Assembly (NCBI RefSeq): GCF_048564905.1
Contig: NC_133023.1
Location: 70,962,453-71,026,452, forward strand
From: Vicugna pacos
Taxonomy: Eukaryota; Chordata; Mammalia; Artiodactyla; Camelidae
Direction of reading: 5' to 3'
DNA: 64,000 nucleotides
Shown: in pieces, positions 35,330 to 48,436 of the stretch
Numbering within the stretch: position 1 is the stretch's first letter
Layout: the number at the start of each line of letters is the position of its first letter
Position numbers and translations under genes: made by a program
The notes under the pieces: model-generated
Databases searched by the model: none
What the model saw: only the letters and a program-made list of their open reading frames with translations
Told to the model about the DNA's origin: nothing

Positions 35330-36650
35330 TTGAATGATGTCAAAAGGAAGTGCAAAGAGTCATAAAGCTTACATAATGCACATAATGTCCTTTGACCACA
35401 ATGCAAGTAAATAAAATATCACAATATGAAGATGGTTAAAAAGTACTCAGAAACTTTAAAATGTCCTTCTCAATAAATCATGAGTTAAAGAGGAAATTAT
35501 ATGGGAAATTATACAATATATAGATCTCAGTGGTAATGAACACTACAAAAAAATCTAGGGGATGCAGTTAAATTGTTATTTAGAGGGCAATTTATGGATG
35601 AATTTATTTTTTTTAAAGACATTTTGAAAATACATCATTAAAACATTCAACTTAAAGACACGAAGATGGAAATTAAACCTAAATATAAAAGAAAGGGAAA
35701 ATTATAAAGATAAAAATAATAATTAATTAAAAATAAAGAATATCAACAAAACAAAACCTTGTTCTTTGAAAAGACATAAAAATAAATACTGATAATTAAG
35801 AAAGATAAGATGCAGATACAAATAAGTAAAATTAAGGACAAAAGGAGAGTATAACCTGAAGGCCAGTATAGATATTAAAAATTCATTAGACAATACTATG
35901 AACAAATTTATCCAATATTTGGAAGTAGAAGAGACAAATATCTCAAAAAATAAACTAGTAAATTTACCAAAAATAAAATAGAAAATCAATAGAATTTAAG
36001 CAGTAATTGAAAGAGTACACACAAAATTTCCAGATTATTATTACCAGACAAAAAAAAAAGATAATCCTTACATAATATAAACTTTTTCAGAGAGTAGAAA
36101 AATGTACCCTAATTTATTAGTAAGGAAAAAAAGCCAGTACAAGAAAGACAATTATAGACCAATGTCATCTGTGAATATAGATATAAAAATTCCACACAAG
36201 ATATAAATGAATATAATTTTCTATCATGTTAAAATATATATTTATCATGACCAACTAGAGTTTATTTCCAAAAAGCAAAGATTTTCTAAGGTCAGAAAAT
36301 ACATTAATCCAGTATATCATATAAAGTGATTTCAGAAGAACATATATGATTGTAATAATATATATAAGCATTCATTAAAGTTCAAGACATATTCATGTTA
36401 AAATTTTGTTTTCAAAACATAAAGATAGAGACTTCATCTAATTTGGTAAAGGTTCTCTACCAAAATATGTATATAAGGAAACTTCATTACCCTGATTAAG
36501 ATAATTTATTAGAAATATACAGCAAGCATTATCCTTTACGCTACCATTTTGGAAACATTCTCATTAAAATCAGACACAAGACAAAGTTCATCACTTTTCA
36601 GACCTATTATTTAATATTGTATAAAGGTCTTAGAGAATAAAAAGGAGCAA
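35330..36650 (+). mobile_element. Old L1M ORF2 fragment
   Basis: 'ctttgaccacaatgcaagta', 'ggggatgcagttaaattgtt', 'gaccaatgtcatctgtgaat' and 'catcacttttcagacctatt' fall in L1 ORF2 order from endonuclease to mid reverse transcriptase. Heavily decayed. Confidence 0.6.
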
Positions 36651-36654
36651 CAAC

Positions 36655-37945
36655 CAACCTAGCTTCAATGAGCACTCCTAGCATCAAGAGAGGGGTCTAT
36701 AAATACCATGTTCAACTAAAAGAAGGGATTATTAGAGACATAGCTAATTTCAGTATGGATTAAGAAATGTACAAAACGAGTTTGGAACATCTTGTTATGT
36801 CTGAAAGCTACTAAGCTATCAAAAACTATTAGGATCATGTCAAAAAAACTTCACAGAAGTCAACCTGAAGGGGCTCATACTAGCCAAATATAGGTTAATT
36901 TGTGTATTAAAAAGGACTAATAACAATGAGAGAAAGAGAGAGAGAGAGAAAGAGAGAATAGTTAGCAACTAATAATGAACAAATTTCCAGTAAGAAAAAT
37001 GGAAATAGAAACCTATTCATTAAAGCTTTTTCACATGCCTTCATCTAAATAAGTACAATAAGCTGATTATTGCAAATACATGTGTAGAGCAATAGAGCAT
37101 AAAATTCAATGATGCAGTGATCAGATGTTCTTACTGGACCAGTTTGTTCAATTAAGTTTCCATAGATATGTGAAATCTATAACTACCATAGATCAATCTG
37201 AAGTGTAATTGTGGTAAATGACTTATGGAACACCTACATAGCCAAATCTTATGCCTGGAAGTGTGGCAAGGCTAAAGAAACAAAAACACAATGAGAATCT
37301 GGGCTCTGGTTCAGTGGTTTCTACAAATACAGAGAAAAGACAAAAGACAGGGTCTTGTGCAAGACTGTCAGAGACAGAGAAGTAATATATGATCCTTTCT
37401 CTCAAGGTCATTTATCATCTAGTAGCAAAGACAGTATATAAATAAATAGAAGACAAGCTAGAGTAAGTTAGGTTTCCTAAAAAAGGTATGGTGATAGGAA
37501 AGTGTTAGGTCTGGGGTGGCATTCTGCATTCTTAGTAGCAGGTAATAGGATAAGCAAGTTAGAGACTAGCCAAAGGCAATAGAATTGTACAGCTGACTCT
37601 TAAATTGAAAAGCCTAATTTTTAGTGTTCAAAAACACACTGTGAACTGGGCTTAGGCAAGTTTCAGAGCTCTGGGTGCTAGCTGTGGAATGAAAAATCAC
37701 AGTAGAAGTTTCACTTAACTAAGAATGTGATAGTTGCCAAAATAAGCCACAATATTTTTCAGCTCCTCCCATTAAGAAGCTAAGTTTATCTTTCTACACT
37801 TTCAGTTTCACCTTGATCATGTGAATTGCTTTGACTAATAAAACATTATTAAATATGACACAAGCAGAAGTTTGAAAAGTATTCACACAATTCACACTCT
37901 TTTACTAATGGAGACTCTTCTACACCTACTGTGAACTAGTCCAGA
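36655..37945. other. Mostly unassigned
   Basis: Contains a short (GA)n run at about 36928-36957. 37680-37935 ('cctcccattaagaagctaag', 'cttgatcatgtgaattgctt') resembles an old interspersed repeat I cannot name. No gene seen. Confidence 0.35.
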
Positions 37946-37949
37946 AAAA

Positions 37950-38893
37950 AAAATAGATTTGATTTCATCAAAATCAGATGTTTGTGCTACAAATGAGTCC
38001 ATCAAGAAAGAAAAAATACAACTCACAGAATGAGACAGAATATGGGAGAAGATATTTGAAAATCATACCTCTTACAACTTGATATTAAAATTAAAAATAA
38101 TGGAATTTTAAAATGAGCAAAAAATTCCTCAAAGGAATATATACAAATGGGCAATAGGTATGTGAAAAGATGTTCAACATAAGTCATCATTTAAGATAAT
38201 GCAAATCAAAACCACAATGAGATTCTACTTTTCAACCAATAGAATTGCTATAATAAAAAGATAAATGTTCACAAGGATGTGGAAAAATTGGAACTCTTAT
38301 GCATTGCTGGTGGAATGTAAAATGGTGCACTTTGGAAAACTATCTGACACTTCTTTGAAATTTTAAACATAGATTTACCATATGACCCAGCATTTCTACT
38401 TCTAGTTATATATCCAAGAGAGATGAAAACATATGTCCACATAAAAACTTGTACATGAATGTTCATAATATTCCTAATAGCCAAAAAGTGAAAACAATCT
38501 AAACATCCATCAACTGATGTATGGATATCTAAATGTGGCATGTCCATTTAATGGAATTATTATTCAGCAATAAAAATAAATGAAATATTGATACATGCTA
38601 CAAAAGGTCATATATAATGTGATTCTATTTATACAGAATATTCAGAATAGGCAGATTTATAGAGACTGAGAGTATTAATGGTTCCCTGAGGCTTGGGTAG
38701 ATGGGGACGATTTCAGGAGGACAGCTAAAGTGCATAATGCTTCTTTGGGGGATAATAAAAATATTCTAAAATTGATTATGGTGATGGTTACACAACTCTT
38801 GTGAACATACTAAAAGTCATTAAATAATACACTCAAATGGGTACATTGTATAGCCTGTGAATTATATCTCAATAAAACCTTTATCAAAAAATC
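37950..38893 (+). mobile_element. Old L1M ORF2 end and 3'UTR
   Basis: 'aaaaccacaatgagattcta', 'tgctggtggaatgtaaaatg', 'acccagcatttctacttcta', 'taaacatccatcaactgatg', 'ttatggtgatggttacacaa' and 'aattatatctcaataaaacc' in L1 order. 5'-truncated or separated from 35330-36650 by unrelated DNA. Confidence 0.75.
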
Positions 38894-38899
38894 AAATTG

Positions 38900-39575
38900 A
38901 AGAACATAAAATCATATCAGAACAACTAGAAAACAGTTTCATGTTTTTAAAATGGAAGTAAATACCATGAAAATATTAATTCTGATAAAATTAATTTATG
39001 AATTTAATGCATTTTTATTTAGAATACAAGTGTTTGGGGCTGGAATTATTAAAATTGATTTAAAATAATTTCAAAGATTATATAAAATAATATGTGCCTG
39101 AGTACGTCCAATAAAATGATAAAAAATGCAAATAATGAAGCGAAGACCCACTTCAGCAGCTATTAAAATGTATCATCAAGCCACTATGATCAAAATGTAT
39201 AGTATTGTTATAAAATTATACAAATAGATAATGTTAAAATAATACAGGTATTTGATGCATAGAACAAGGTTTATAGAGTTTTGGAGTGAAAGTTATCATC
39301 CATGAATTTTATACTCCATCAAGTTTTCATTCATACGTGAAGATATCCAAAAGGACTTATTGCAAACACAGACTTAAGATTGTTTAACCCATGTACTTTC
39401 TGTGAAAACATAAATTCTTGACATATTTCATGTTATTGAAAGGCAATTTAAGAAATCTCACAGATGAGGATATCGGGATATAAAGCAATTGGAGTGAGTT
39501 CTTAAAACCTTTATGACTTTCAGTTTCCAATTCTACATGTTAGGAGTTTGGTAGTTGACACTCTGTGCTAACAAA
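38900..39575. other. No confident call
   Basis: Possibly highly decayed L1 ORF2 at 38930-39250, but similarity is too weak to claim. Confidence 0.3.
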
Positions 39576-39579
39576 TAAA

Positions 39580-40925
39580 AAGCCGAACAGACTGAAAATG
39601 AACAACTCCACTTGGATCTGTAAGAGATGAGAAGACACAGGACAAACTGCTGCCCCCTAAACTGGAGAGACAGACAAGTGAATACAAGGAGGCACAGGTT
39701 ACCAGAGCAGAGGCTCATGAGCAGAAGTCAACAAGGGAAACAGTGGTAGGGTAGGAAAACCTGTACTGTAACTGATGAATTGCTAGATGCTCAGTGTGAA
39801 TAACTGAGAGTGAAAAATCCCAGGGGACCCAGTCAGAGGAGGGGGTGCCCAAAATCTTGTGAGATTTACTTCCAGAAGCTTCAACAGTTTGTCACAGTAA
39901 ATACTAGAGAGAAATTCCCTTGTGCTTCCAGTAGGAGAAGTGGAAAAGCAATCATTTTGAAATGCGCCAGAGCACTCTGTCTTTTTAACAAGTCTGCCCT
40001 CGGAGAAACAAGTTAACTGGAGCCAAACCTGCTGGGGTTTTATCACAGCCTAACTGACCTGGTCAAAGGAAAATACCCAACTTCAGTCAGCTCTAGCCTT
40101 CCATGTGCAGGAAGGGAAATACTCAACTCTAGCCCACTCTACCCATCCTGTCTCACCTAAGTAGGGAGAAAGAAAAAGGCTGAGAAACATCACGAAGCTC
40201 AAAGTTCAGAGGCATAGGCTCATTAAAAGACTGAGTCCTAACCACAGTACTACAGAATGCTTCCCCTCCCCCGAGACCTTACCACCATTTCTGAAGTCCT
40301 ATTTACAGCAGTTCCTTTTACCCAGTACATCATTTCTAGCTATTAATTAAGAATTACAAGGCACAGATTCAGACAAGGCAAAAAACACAATTTAAAGAAA
40401 CAGAGCAAGCATCAGAACGAGACACAGCAGGGACATTGGGATCGTCAGACTAGGAATTTAAAACAACTATAATTAAGATGGTAAGGGTTCTAACAGATAA
40501 AGTAGACAACATGCAAGGACAGATAGGCAATGTAAACAGAAAGATCAACATTCTAAGAAACAACCAAAAAAGAAATGCTAACAATTAAAAACACTGTAAC
40601 GGAAATGAAGGATATCTCTGATGGGCGTATTAGTAGACTGGACATGGCTGAGGAAAGAATCGCTGAGCTTGAGAATATTTCAAAAGAATCCTCCAAAACT
40701 GAACAACAAAGAAAACAAAGACTGAAATAAACAGAACAGAATATCTAAGGGCTGTGGTACAACTACAAAAGATGTAACATACATGTAATGAATTTCCCCC
40801 TAATTAATGTCAGACACAAAACCATAGATACAAGAAGCTCAGAGAACATCAAGAAGGATAAATGCAAAAACAAACAAACAAACAAACAAAAACCCCTACA
40901 CAAGGCACACCAACAAGAGTGCTCA
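39580..40925 (+). mobile_element. L1 5'UTR plus ORF1 fragment, no ORF2
   Basis: The 5'UTR phrases 'gaaaatgaacaactccactt', 'cagagcactctgtcttttta' and 'aacctgctggggttttatca' are followed by ORF1 phrases 'agacacagcagggacattgg', 'aaggatatctctgatgggcg', 'gcgtattagtagactggaca' and 'gaattt-ccccctaattaatgtcagacac'. ORF1 has an internal deletion near 40788-40793 and stops. The copy ends at an (AAAC)n run around 40871-40890. A 5'-end-only L1 is uncommon and implies a later deletion of the 3' part or premature end of the source transcript. Confidence 0.7.
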
Positions 40926-40929
40926 CAGT

Positions 40930-41990
40930 GGCAATACACATAATAGCCTCAAACTCAAAGAAGTACACTTACAAAAGTAGTTAGGCACAGATCCTATTAT
41001 ATACACGTTCTTTCAAAAACATAAGAGAAAAAGATGTATGTTATCTATGGTTTTTCATATCCTGGAAAAAAAAAGAAAAGACATACAGATGCTTGTAAGA
41101 TACATAACAAAACAAAATGCATATAAATATACAATTTCATGTATGATATGAAATATATATAATTTATTTCAGAAAGTGATGAGCATTATGAGGAAAAATA
41201 AAGCAAGGTAAGGGGATAGACAATATGAGGAGGATAGTGTTATTTTATAGAGGGAGGTCCTAGAAAGCCACGGGGATAGGATACTATTTGAGCCAGAACC
41301 CAAGGGAAATGAAACTGAGCCATACAGACACCTTTAGGAAAACATTCTAAGCCAAAGAATCAGAGTGTGGAAAGGTCCTTTTTTTACTAACATGATTGGT
41401 TTTTGGGGTGGAGAGGGAAACATCGAGGGTAGTATGGCTGGAGTGAAGTGACTGAGAGCAACAGTGACAGGAAATGAGATCAGAGAAGCAGCCGAGGACC
41501 ATATCTTTCTAGGGACTTTAAGCAACTGTGAGGAATTTAGCTTTTATTCTGAAAGAGAGAGGACACATTTAGAAGGTGATTGATACATATTTGTAAAGGA
41601 TCATGTTGGCTGCTGTATGGTGAACAGACAAGCAGGGAAAGTATGGATGCAGGGAGAAGATTTAGAGGTTATCAAAATACAAGCCAAGTGAGAGCTCCTG
41701 GTGGCTTGGACCAGATAGTATTTGGAGATGGTGAGAATGGTCAGATTGTTACAAATATAAAGCTGACTAATTGAATGTGGCGTAGAAAAGAAAAAAAGTC
41801 AATACTGACCCCAAGAAGTTTTGACCTGAGCAACTGGAAGAATGAAGTTGCCTTTTATGGAGATGTGTTATATTTATGAAGGAAAATGTTATATACATCA
41901 TACTGTTATGGTATTTATATCTGAGTGTGGGATTAAAGGTGATTTTTTTTTTCTTTTTGTGTGTCTATACTTTGAATTTGTATTCAACAA
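40930..41990. other. No confident call
   Basis: 41200-41850 ('aggatcatgttggctgctgt', 'ttagcttttattctgaaaga') has the pattern of an ancient mammalian interspersed repeat I cannot name, also hinted at 17050-17420. No gene seen. Confidence 0.35.
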
Positions 41991-41992
41991 AT

Positions 41993-42478
41993 GTGTTTGT
42001 TTCCTGTTGCAGCCATAACAAATTACCACAAACTTACTGGCTTAAAACAACACAAATTTATTATAGTTTTATGGGTCATAAATCTAACATGGGTCTCACT
42101 GAACTAAAATCAAGCTGTCAACAAAGCTACATTCCTTTTTGGAGGCTCTAGCAGAGAATTCACTTCCAGCTTCTAAAGGTCACCCACATTTCTTGGCTTG
42201 TGGCCCCCTTCCTCCATCTTTAAAACCATTAATGTCAAATCTTTGACAGTTACATTGTCACATGTCTCTCTTTGACCACAGCTGGGAAAGGTTTTCTCCT
42301 TTTAAAGACTCATACGATTAGGTAGGGCCCACCTGGTTAATCTGGGATAATCTTCCCTCCATTTCCTTAACCTTAATCACGTCTGTATAGTCCTTTTGCC
42401 ATGAAGAAAGCATAGTCATGGGTTCCAGGAATTAGGACATGGACATATTCGGGGGACTGTTATTCTTTCTACCACAGC
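41993..42478 (-). mobile_element. MLT1-type solo LTR (ERVL-MaLR)
   Basis: On plus the LTR reads reversed: 'gttgcagccataacaaatta', 'ggcttaaaacaacacaaatt', 'ggtctcactgaactaaaatc', 'ggcttgtggcccccttcctc', 'ccttttgccatgaagaaagc' and 'ttctttctaccacag'. Nearly complete. The family is shared by placental mammals, roughly 70-100 million years old. No internal region is present. Confidence 0.75.
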
Positions 42479-42589
42479 AAATAGCTGTTTGAGAAAGAGA
42501 TATGTGAGTGGGGTGATATTTAAAATATTCTTCTGCCTATAACCCATCAGTAATCACTGTTGAATTTTCAGTCAACATCCTGCTAAACT

Positions 42590-43265
42590 TTGAGCATGCA
42601 TACTATCTTTTTTTTTCCAAATAATATTATAATATAGGCACATGTATTCATTCAACATTCACTTGTCAGTGTCAGGCCCTGTGTTTGACACCAGAGATGT
42701 AAACTATGTAAACTATAACCTACTTTACTTATATAACAGTATGTTATAAACATTTACATATGATTTTCAAAGCACCATATGTATGTACCAAAATTTATTT
42801 AACATTGCACTAATATTGGACCTTAGAGTTACCACATTATAATTAACACATAAATTTAGATACATCTTTGTGTATTTTCTGATTATCCAAAACGTTGTCC
42901 TAGAATATGATCAACCACAACAAAGCATATAAGCATTTTAAAATATAATTTTAATATTATAAGTGTTTTTTTGCTGTATTTATGTATCCATAAATGTAAT
43001 CATAGAAATACAGAGTACTGGATGTTTTATCTGTATATGTTGATACAAATATGGTGTTCAACATTCTGCAACCTTTCCTGTTCAATTGGCAATATATCTT
43101 AAAAATCTATCTCATACATATAAGTATAAATAATTCAATAGAATGGATATACTATACTTAACTTAGTGATTGTTATTGTAATGAATATTTAAAGTTTTCT
43201 TTTTCCTATTTGTTTTCTGTTGTAGGCTTTTGATCAGTTGCTTTACCCAAAGGTTGTGCCAATTT
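42590..43265 (-). mobile_element. Old L1 3' region (target of the U2AF1 insertion)
   Basis: 'ttctgcaacctttcctgttc', 'ggcaatatatcttaaaaatc' and 'aaaggttgtgccaatttaaa' fit the reversed L1 ORF2 end/3'UTR. Similarity resumes after the pseudogene at about 44119-44200. Diverged. Confidence 0.4.
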
Positions 43266-44118
43266 AAATTCCCTTCATAGCAGGTCAAAACTGCGCGGGC
43301 AGCAGTGTTGGCCAGTGGCAGGTGGGGAATGGGAGAGAATTTATTTGGTCTCCCTTTTCGGCACCAAGAAACACAAAGTCAACTGTTCATTTTATTTCAG
43401 AATTGGAACATGTCCTCATGGAGACAGATGCTCTTGGTTGCACAATAAACTGAGCAGACTATTGTCCTAAACTTCAATACTCTTCATTGCCTACTGACAG
43501 TTTGTGCTATGCTGTGAGTAATGTCGAAATGCAGGTACACAATGATGAATTTTTTTGAAGAGGTTTTTGCATAAATAGAAAAGTATATTTAAGTTGAAGA
43601 GAAGACTATCTGTGATAACTTTGGAGATCACCTAATTGGATACGTGTATGTCAAGTTTCATCCAGAAGAAGATGTGGAAAAGGCTGCTATTGATTTGAAT
43701 AACTGTTGGTTTAGCATACAGCCCATCCAAGCTGAGCTCTCCCATAGGACAGACTTCAGAGAAGCCTGCTATCACCAGTATGAAAAGGGAGTGTGTAAAC
43801 GAGGAGGTTTCTGCAATTTCATGCATTTGAAACCCATTTCTGGAGAACTGTGGTGGTATTTATACCGGCACTGTTGCAAGAAGCATAGATGGAAGTCAGG
43901 GTCTGGGGACTGGAGTGCCACAGGAGGTGGTGGAGAGATCATGAAAGATCTGGGCAATTTTGAGCCAAGCCATTTTTTACCCTATATTTGCTAGAAAGTG
44001 TAGTTGACTGACCAAACTAGTTCATTATGGGAATTTTTAAAAACAACAACAAAAAACCAACAAAGATGGGTTTCTGAATAAAATTTATAGTGATATAGTA
44101 AAAAAAAAAATTCCCATC
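43266..44118 (+). pseudogene. U2AF1P: U2AF1 processed pseudogene
   Basis: A retrocopy of the mRNA for the 35-kDa subunit of splicing factor U2AF, which in its parent recognises the AG of 3' splice sites. No introns are present. From 43279, about 50 bases match a GC-rich 5'UTR; the ancestral start is at 43329, followed early by a frameshift. The first CCCH zinc finger reads [15 protein letters not shown] (about 43402-43446). Stops follow, then an open stretch at 43644-43991 covers the end of the RNA-recognition (UHM) domain (YVKFHPEEDVEKAAIDLNN), the second zinc finger (CYHQYEKGVCKRGGFCNFMH) and a decayed RS tail. The 3'UTR phrase 'gatgggtttctgaataaaat' (44066-44085) precedes poly(A) at 44101-44110. 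AAATTCCCTTCAT (43266-43278) and AAATTCCCATCAC (44106-44118) are the target-site duplications, 11 of 13 matching. It matches U2AF1 better than U2AF1L4. Non-functional; old within the mammal lineage. Confidence 0.93.
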
Positions 44119-44204
44119 ACAAATTAATGAAGGTTACTCTCTCATATTTCCTTAGCTATTATCTTAATTTTAATTTTTAAATTATAAACAATATTTAATA
44201 TTTT

Positions 44205-44930
44205 ATTTGTTAATGGCTACTTCTATTTCTTTTCCTATTTATTTATTGCTTGTTTATTTTTTTAACCACAAAACAGCGTTCTTCATATAACATTAGGATT
44301 GTTTGGTTCTGGTCCCTAAAATGGGCAAGATTGAGCCTACATATTGGAGCTCAATAGTGCTAGTTGCAGAGTTGCAATTAGGAAAGGCAGGGAATAACAG
44401 CCAGATTATATTTGCTGTGTGTAAGGACTAAAAAATGAGTAACTATGAAATTAGGGATAGAATTAGATGAGGAGGTTACCATAGACAGGACTGAGCAGTC
44501 CAACATGGCTAAGGTACAGATCTCATGTATTAGGAACACAATAAATAAGCTTAGAAAAGTGAGTTGGAGTTATATATTGTGGAGAGCCATGAATTTCAGC
44601 AGTAAGAGTCTATTTTGTTTTTGTTTTTCTATAAGTGGAAAGAAACTTGTTAGAAACTCCATTAGAGCTGTGCTATAGGAAAATTAATCTCCCCACCCCT
44701 GCATTAGAATGGAGAAAGGCTGGAGTCAGGAGGACAAATTGAGTCCACTCTCTCACAAAATTAAAAACAAGCCTGAAGTGGTAGAAATACAAGACTTGAT
44801 AATTTAGCAACTGATCTGATGTGGGAAGAGGTGAGGCGTGACAAGAAAAAGGAAAAAAATGATGACAAGGGTTGATGTAAGGGGAATGGAGATAAAATCA
44901 AAAGAAAATGGTAAGGGAAACTATGCAATA
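44205..44930. other. No recognisable element
   Basis: Nothing supported. Confidence 0.4.
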
Positions 44931-44934
44931 CAGC

Positions 44935-45185
44935 AAAATGAAGTAGTTAAGAACAACGATCCTAGTGCTAGATTTTTCAAGCTCAAATCCTGTCTCTACT
45001 ATTTACCAGCTGTATGACAATGGGTAGTCAATGAAACTTTCTGTGCCTCAGTTTCCTTATCAGTAAAATGGGAGTGATGGTAAAAAGAGTACCTACTTGA
45101 AAAGGTTGTTTTGGGAATTTAATGCCTTATTGTATGGAAAGCACCTAGAATGACAACTGACATTTTATTATTATTTACTAGTGTT
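44935..45185 (+). mobile_element. MIR SINE, nearly complete
   Basis: 'caagctcaaatcctgtctct', 'accagctgtatgacaatggg', 'gtgcctcagtttccttatca', 'gtaaaatgggagtgatggta', 'aaaggttgttttgggaattt' and 'gaaagcacctagaatgacaa' run from head to tail. Confidence 0.8.
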
Positions 45186-45189
45186 AAAA

Positions 45190-46330
45190 CCCCAAAATTC
45201 AATTAAGTAAGTTTGAAGATCTAATTGTCTTATTCAATGATTCATGAATGGGGCAGCATCCCATCCAGCAACTAGAAGGGAGTTCTGAGGGGTTGTACAA
45301 AATGGAACAATTTCATAGGCAGGAGGAGGGTGGGGCATGAAGGTATTAAAATAAAAGAAAGGGTTATTTTTAGGCTAGGACATCTTTTGGAGGCGGGGGC
45401 AGGTAAGGGAAGGCAGGCGTTTTATTATGCAGATTTCTTCTTCTTCCTCAGGGGAATGGAGAGGACCCATGTGACAGATGACCTTAGTGATGCATGACAG
45501 AAAATTCTAGACTGGTCAATTGAGATTACATTTCTGGGAGAAGTTGAGACTGCAATTAGATCAGGTATTAAATCTAGATTTGGTATCATGAGTTTTAGCT
45601 CAGGTGATGTCATTTGGGGCCTGTGTTTTGGTTTTTTTTTTATATATAACACTATTGTTTTTAAAAGAAAGATGATATGTTAAGTTTTGGAATTGTTAAG
45701 TTTATTAATAACCTATCTAAGTAGCAAGAAGCAGCAGAAGTTGAAAATTATATCAGAAGCTCAAATGATAAGGAGGACTTGATACAGAGATTTTGGGGTC
45801 CTTCATAGGTATAACTGAAACTCTCTGGGAATAAATGGAATCAGCATAGACATAGAAAGAAAAACAAAGAGAGGCAAAGGGAGATGAGGGTAAAATTGGG
45901 GGAACGTCTAACTTGAAGAGGTAGGGAACCATGGAAGAGGACGCAGCTGAAGATGCAGAAAAAAATCCAAAAGACTATTATGAGAACTAATAGGATGATG
46001 AAGACTCAGAAAGAGTCTGACCAGAAATGGTTGGTCAACAATATGAATGGCTTCAGAAAGTCTGAACTTTTTAAACTTGATATTGTGGAGTTTTTAAGAG
46101 TTTCTATCCACATGGAAGAATCTTCTCTGGACTACTGATTCAATTAAATTAAACTGGGTTCCCCTTTCAATGAATTCCGCTGTCAAGACAGTTTGATTTC
46201 TCTTGAGGGTTAGAGCAACTGGCAGAGGTCTCTTGGGTATATATGACCATGATCTGTACCTGTTTAGAAAAGTGAGAAAGAAATAAAGCCATCCTTGTGG
46301 AGGAGAATTAATAAAATGGCCACACTTAGG
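45190..46330. other. Mostly unassigned
   Basis: 45190-45360 ('gaatggggcagcatcccatc', 'cataggcaggaggagggtgg') has the look of an old LTR, but the family is unknown. A purine-rich stretch follows (45830-46010). No gene seen. Confidence 0.35.
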
Positions 46331-46334
46331 CTAA

Positions 46335-46905
46335 CAGATTGCTTATTCTTATGCTTGCTCTTAAAACGGTTAACTAACCTGACTGACCAGTGGCTACTCA
46401 CAGCTGCAGGCCCGTTGTTAAAATAAAGCTTTTAATTTTACTGTTTCTACTTTATTCCAGTAATCTAAAGCAATAATCATGCTTGGTCTCTGAGTCCATT
46501 CTCCAGGGAGAAGTTAACGGGATTGTAACCTTACAAAATAGCCTGAATTACCAAGAAGACCACATCTTGGGCACTTACAAGATAAAGTAATAAAAAGAGG
46601 GACAACCGTTAGCCTCTATAGAATTGGTCTCCTGGAGGCATCATGATGCCATTTGCCATTCTAAGTCTTCTGATGAGAAAATGATTCTGTTGATTGTTAT
46701 CGATGCTTTACTGTTTGAGCTATGGCTATATAATCACCCTGCCCCATCCCCAAGGGGGGTTCACAGTTTTCAAGGCGCTAGCCTGCTGTGAGTCCCCTTT
46801 GCCCAGCAAAGTAACAAAGCTGCCTCGTTTCTTCTCAGCTCCAAGACCTCATCTCTGAGTTATTTGGATCATCGGGGTTGGGGGCTGATCTTTCAGCAAC
46901 ACTCA
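46335..46905 (+). mobile_element. ERV LTR-like fossil
   Basis: A GC-richer block with promoter-like 'gagctatggctatataatca' (46719-46738), then 'tttgcccagcaaagtaacaa', 'tctcagctccaagacctcat' and an end 'ctgatctttcagcaaca' near 46905. The order TATA, then U5-like sequence ending in CA, is that of a class I ERV LTR. The 5' boundary is uncertain and no internal region is seen. Confidence 0.45.
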
Positions 46906-46909
46906 TATT

Positions 46910-48430
46910 ATTTAGATTATTAAAAACATTGTGATGTACTTGCATTGAAAATGACTCTCCAAGTTCAGAAAGATATTTCATTCCTCTTCTTGGTCCTGAG
47001 GAATAGACTGCCACTAGAATGTATGTAGAGAGTTCTCAGAACAGATGACAGATGCAAACATTAAAAGTTAAGGGAAAAGGTTGAAGTAAAACTTTTGCTG
47101 AAAGAATCCAATGAAAAGGTCAATTACTTCAGGTGTAACTTCTCGAATGTCTCCTGTAGTACGGCATGAAATTGGGAGTGGATAAATTCAGGCAAGATAT
47201 TTAGTGTAGAAAATTCTTAGTATAAACAAGTTCATTAAAATTTCAGGGGCCTTTAACACCTCAGTAACAGCCTGCCCGAAGGTTAACATTTATTGTTTTG
47301 AACTGCCAACATCTTGCTTTTATGGGACACATTTATATGCTAAATTGCCTCTTATGTTAAGCTTAAGTTCCCATTTAGCAGCATCAGAAATCAGATTTGA
47401 CTATAAGTGTTTGTGTTTTATTAGTGCTATGCCAGACTTCCTAATAGCTCAGAATTCCTAAAGGCTAAAATTCATTGCATCTTCTTCAGAAGGTGCTTGC
47501 TTAAAATAATTTGTTACAAGTACTACATTTGCATAGACTTGAAGTTTGCAGACTTGGGTCATCAGGAAAAGTGGAAAAAATTACTTCATTTGATTTTACC
47601 CTTAAGCAAATCATAAGTGACGCATTTAAGCAATTATATAAAGAAAACAAAAGTACAATCTAACTAGTGACTACTCTTTTCTTTATGTTTTCAGAGTAAA
47701 TCAGCAGAAAAGTCCAGGGAAATGGATGTTGAATAATGATAAGGTTTTGTAAGCTTTCTTACATATAACATAGAGTTGTGGGGCACCTGACTCTATTGAC
47801 CATGATATAATATTGTAAAATATTTATTTAACACAGGAACTTCCAAATGTCAAACCTCAACTTGATGTAGTAAAGAGAAAAAGGATTGGTTAAGTGCACA
47901 GATTGAAAAGGAAATTGAAAAATCCTACTCAGAAAAACACTCTAGACACTGGTGGGTAGCAGAGACTAAAAATATGTTCCATGTGGGAAATACCATGCCA
48001 CCCACCCTTTTCCACATGTCTTCAGAATCTTTTTCTCCCACACTTGAAATGCATTGGCATCAGAGCACAAGAAGAACATTAGATGTATAAATCAAGTCAC
48101 AGAATTTTAACCCATGCTTTGCACTTGTGCAGCATTGCAAAATTATAAAGGATTTCATTCCCTTTGAAGATCTTTTTTTTTTTCCTCTGGAGTGAAAATG
48201 CATGAATGAGTCTTCTTTTCCTCCTTAATGTTGAAAGCATTAGATATGTAAGGAAAATGAAATAAAGTGAAACAAATATTTGTTGAGTACTTGGTATGTA
48301 TTAGATACTATGTCAGTTTGTATGGGGCAGATTGATCACCACTTGAACATGCATTTTATTCCTTTTCATTCTGTCACAGATATTTGATTTAGGTGGGATT
48401 AACCCTACACCTAGTTCCAGCAATAGAAAC
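46910..48430. other. No recognisable element
   Basis: Single-copy-looking DNA, AT-rich. A MIR-like scrap 'caaatatttgttgagtactt' is at 48274-48293. Confidence 0.4.
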
Positions 48431-48436
48431 GGATGG

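Noticed and set aside
36928-36957. (GA)n tract as a regulatory GAGA site
   Set aside because: A short purine microsatellite with no nearby promoter or gene; no support for function.
43632-43957. Minus-strand frames over the U2AF1 copy
   Set aside because: Shadows of the retrocopy; the plus strand explains the sequence.
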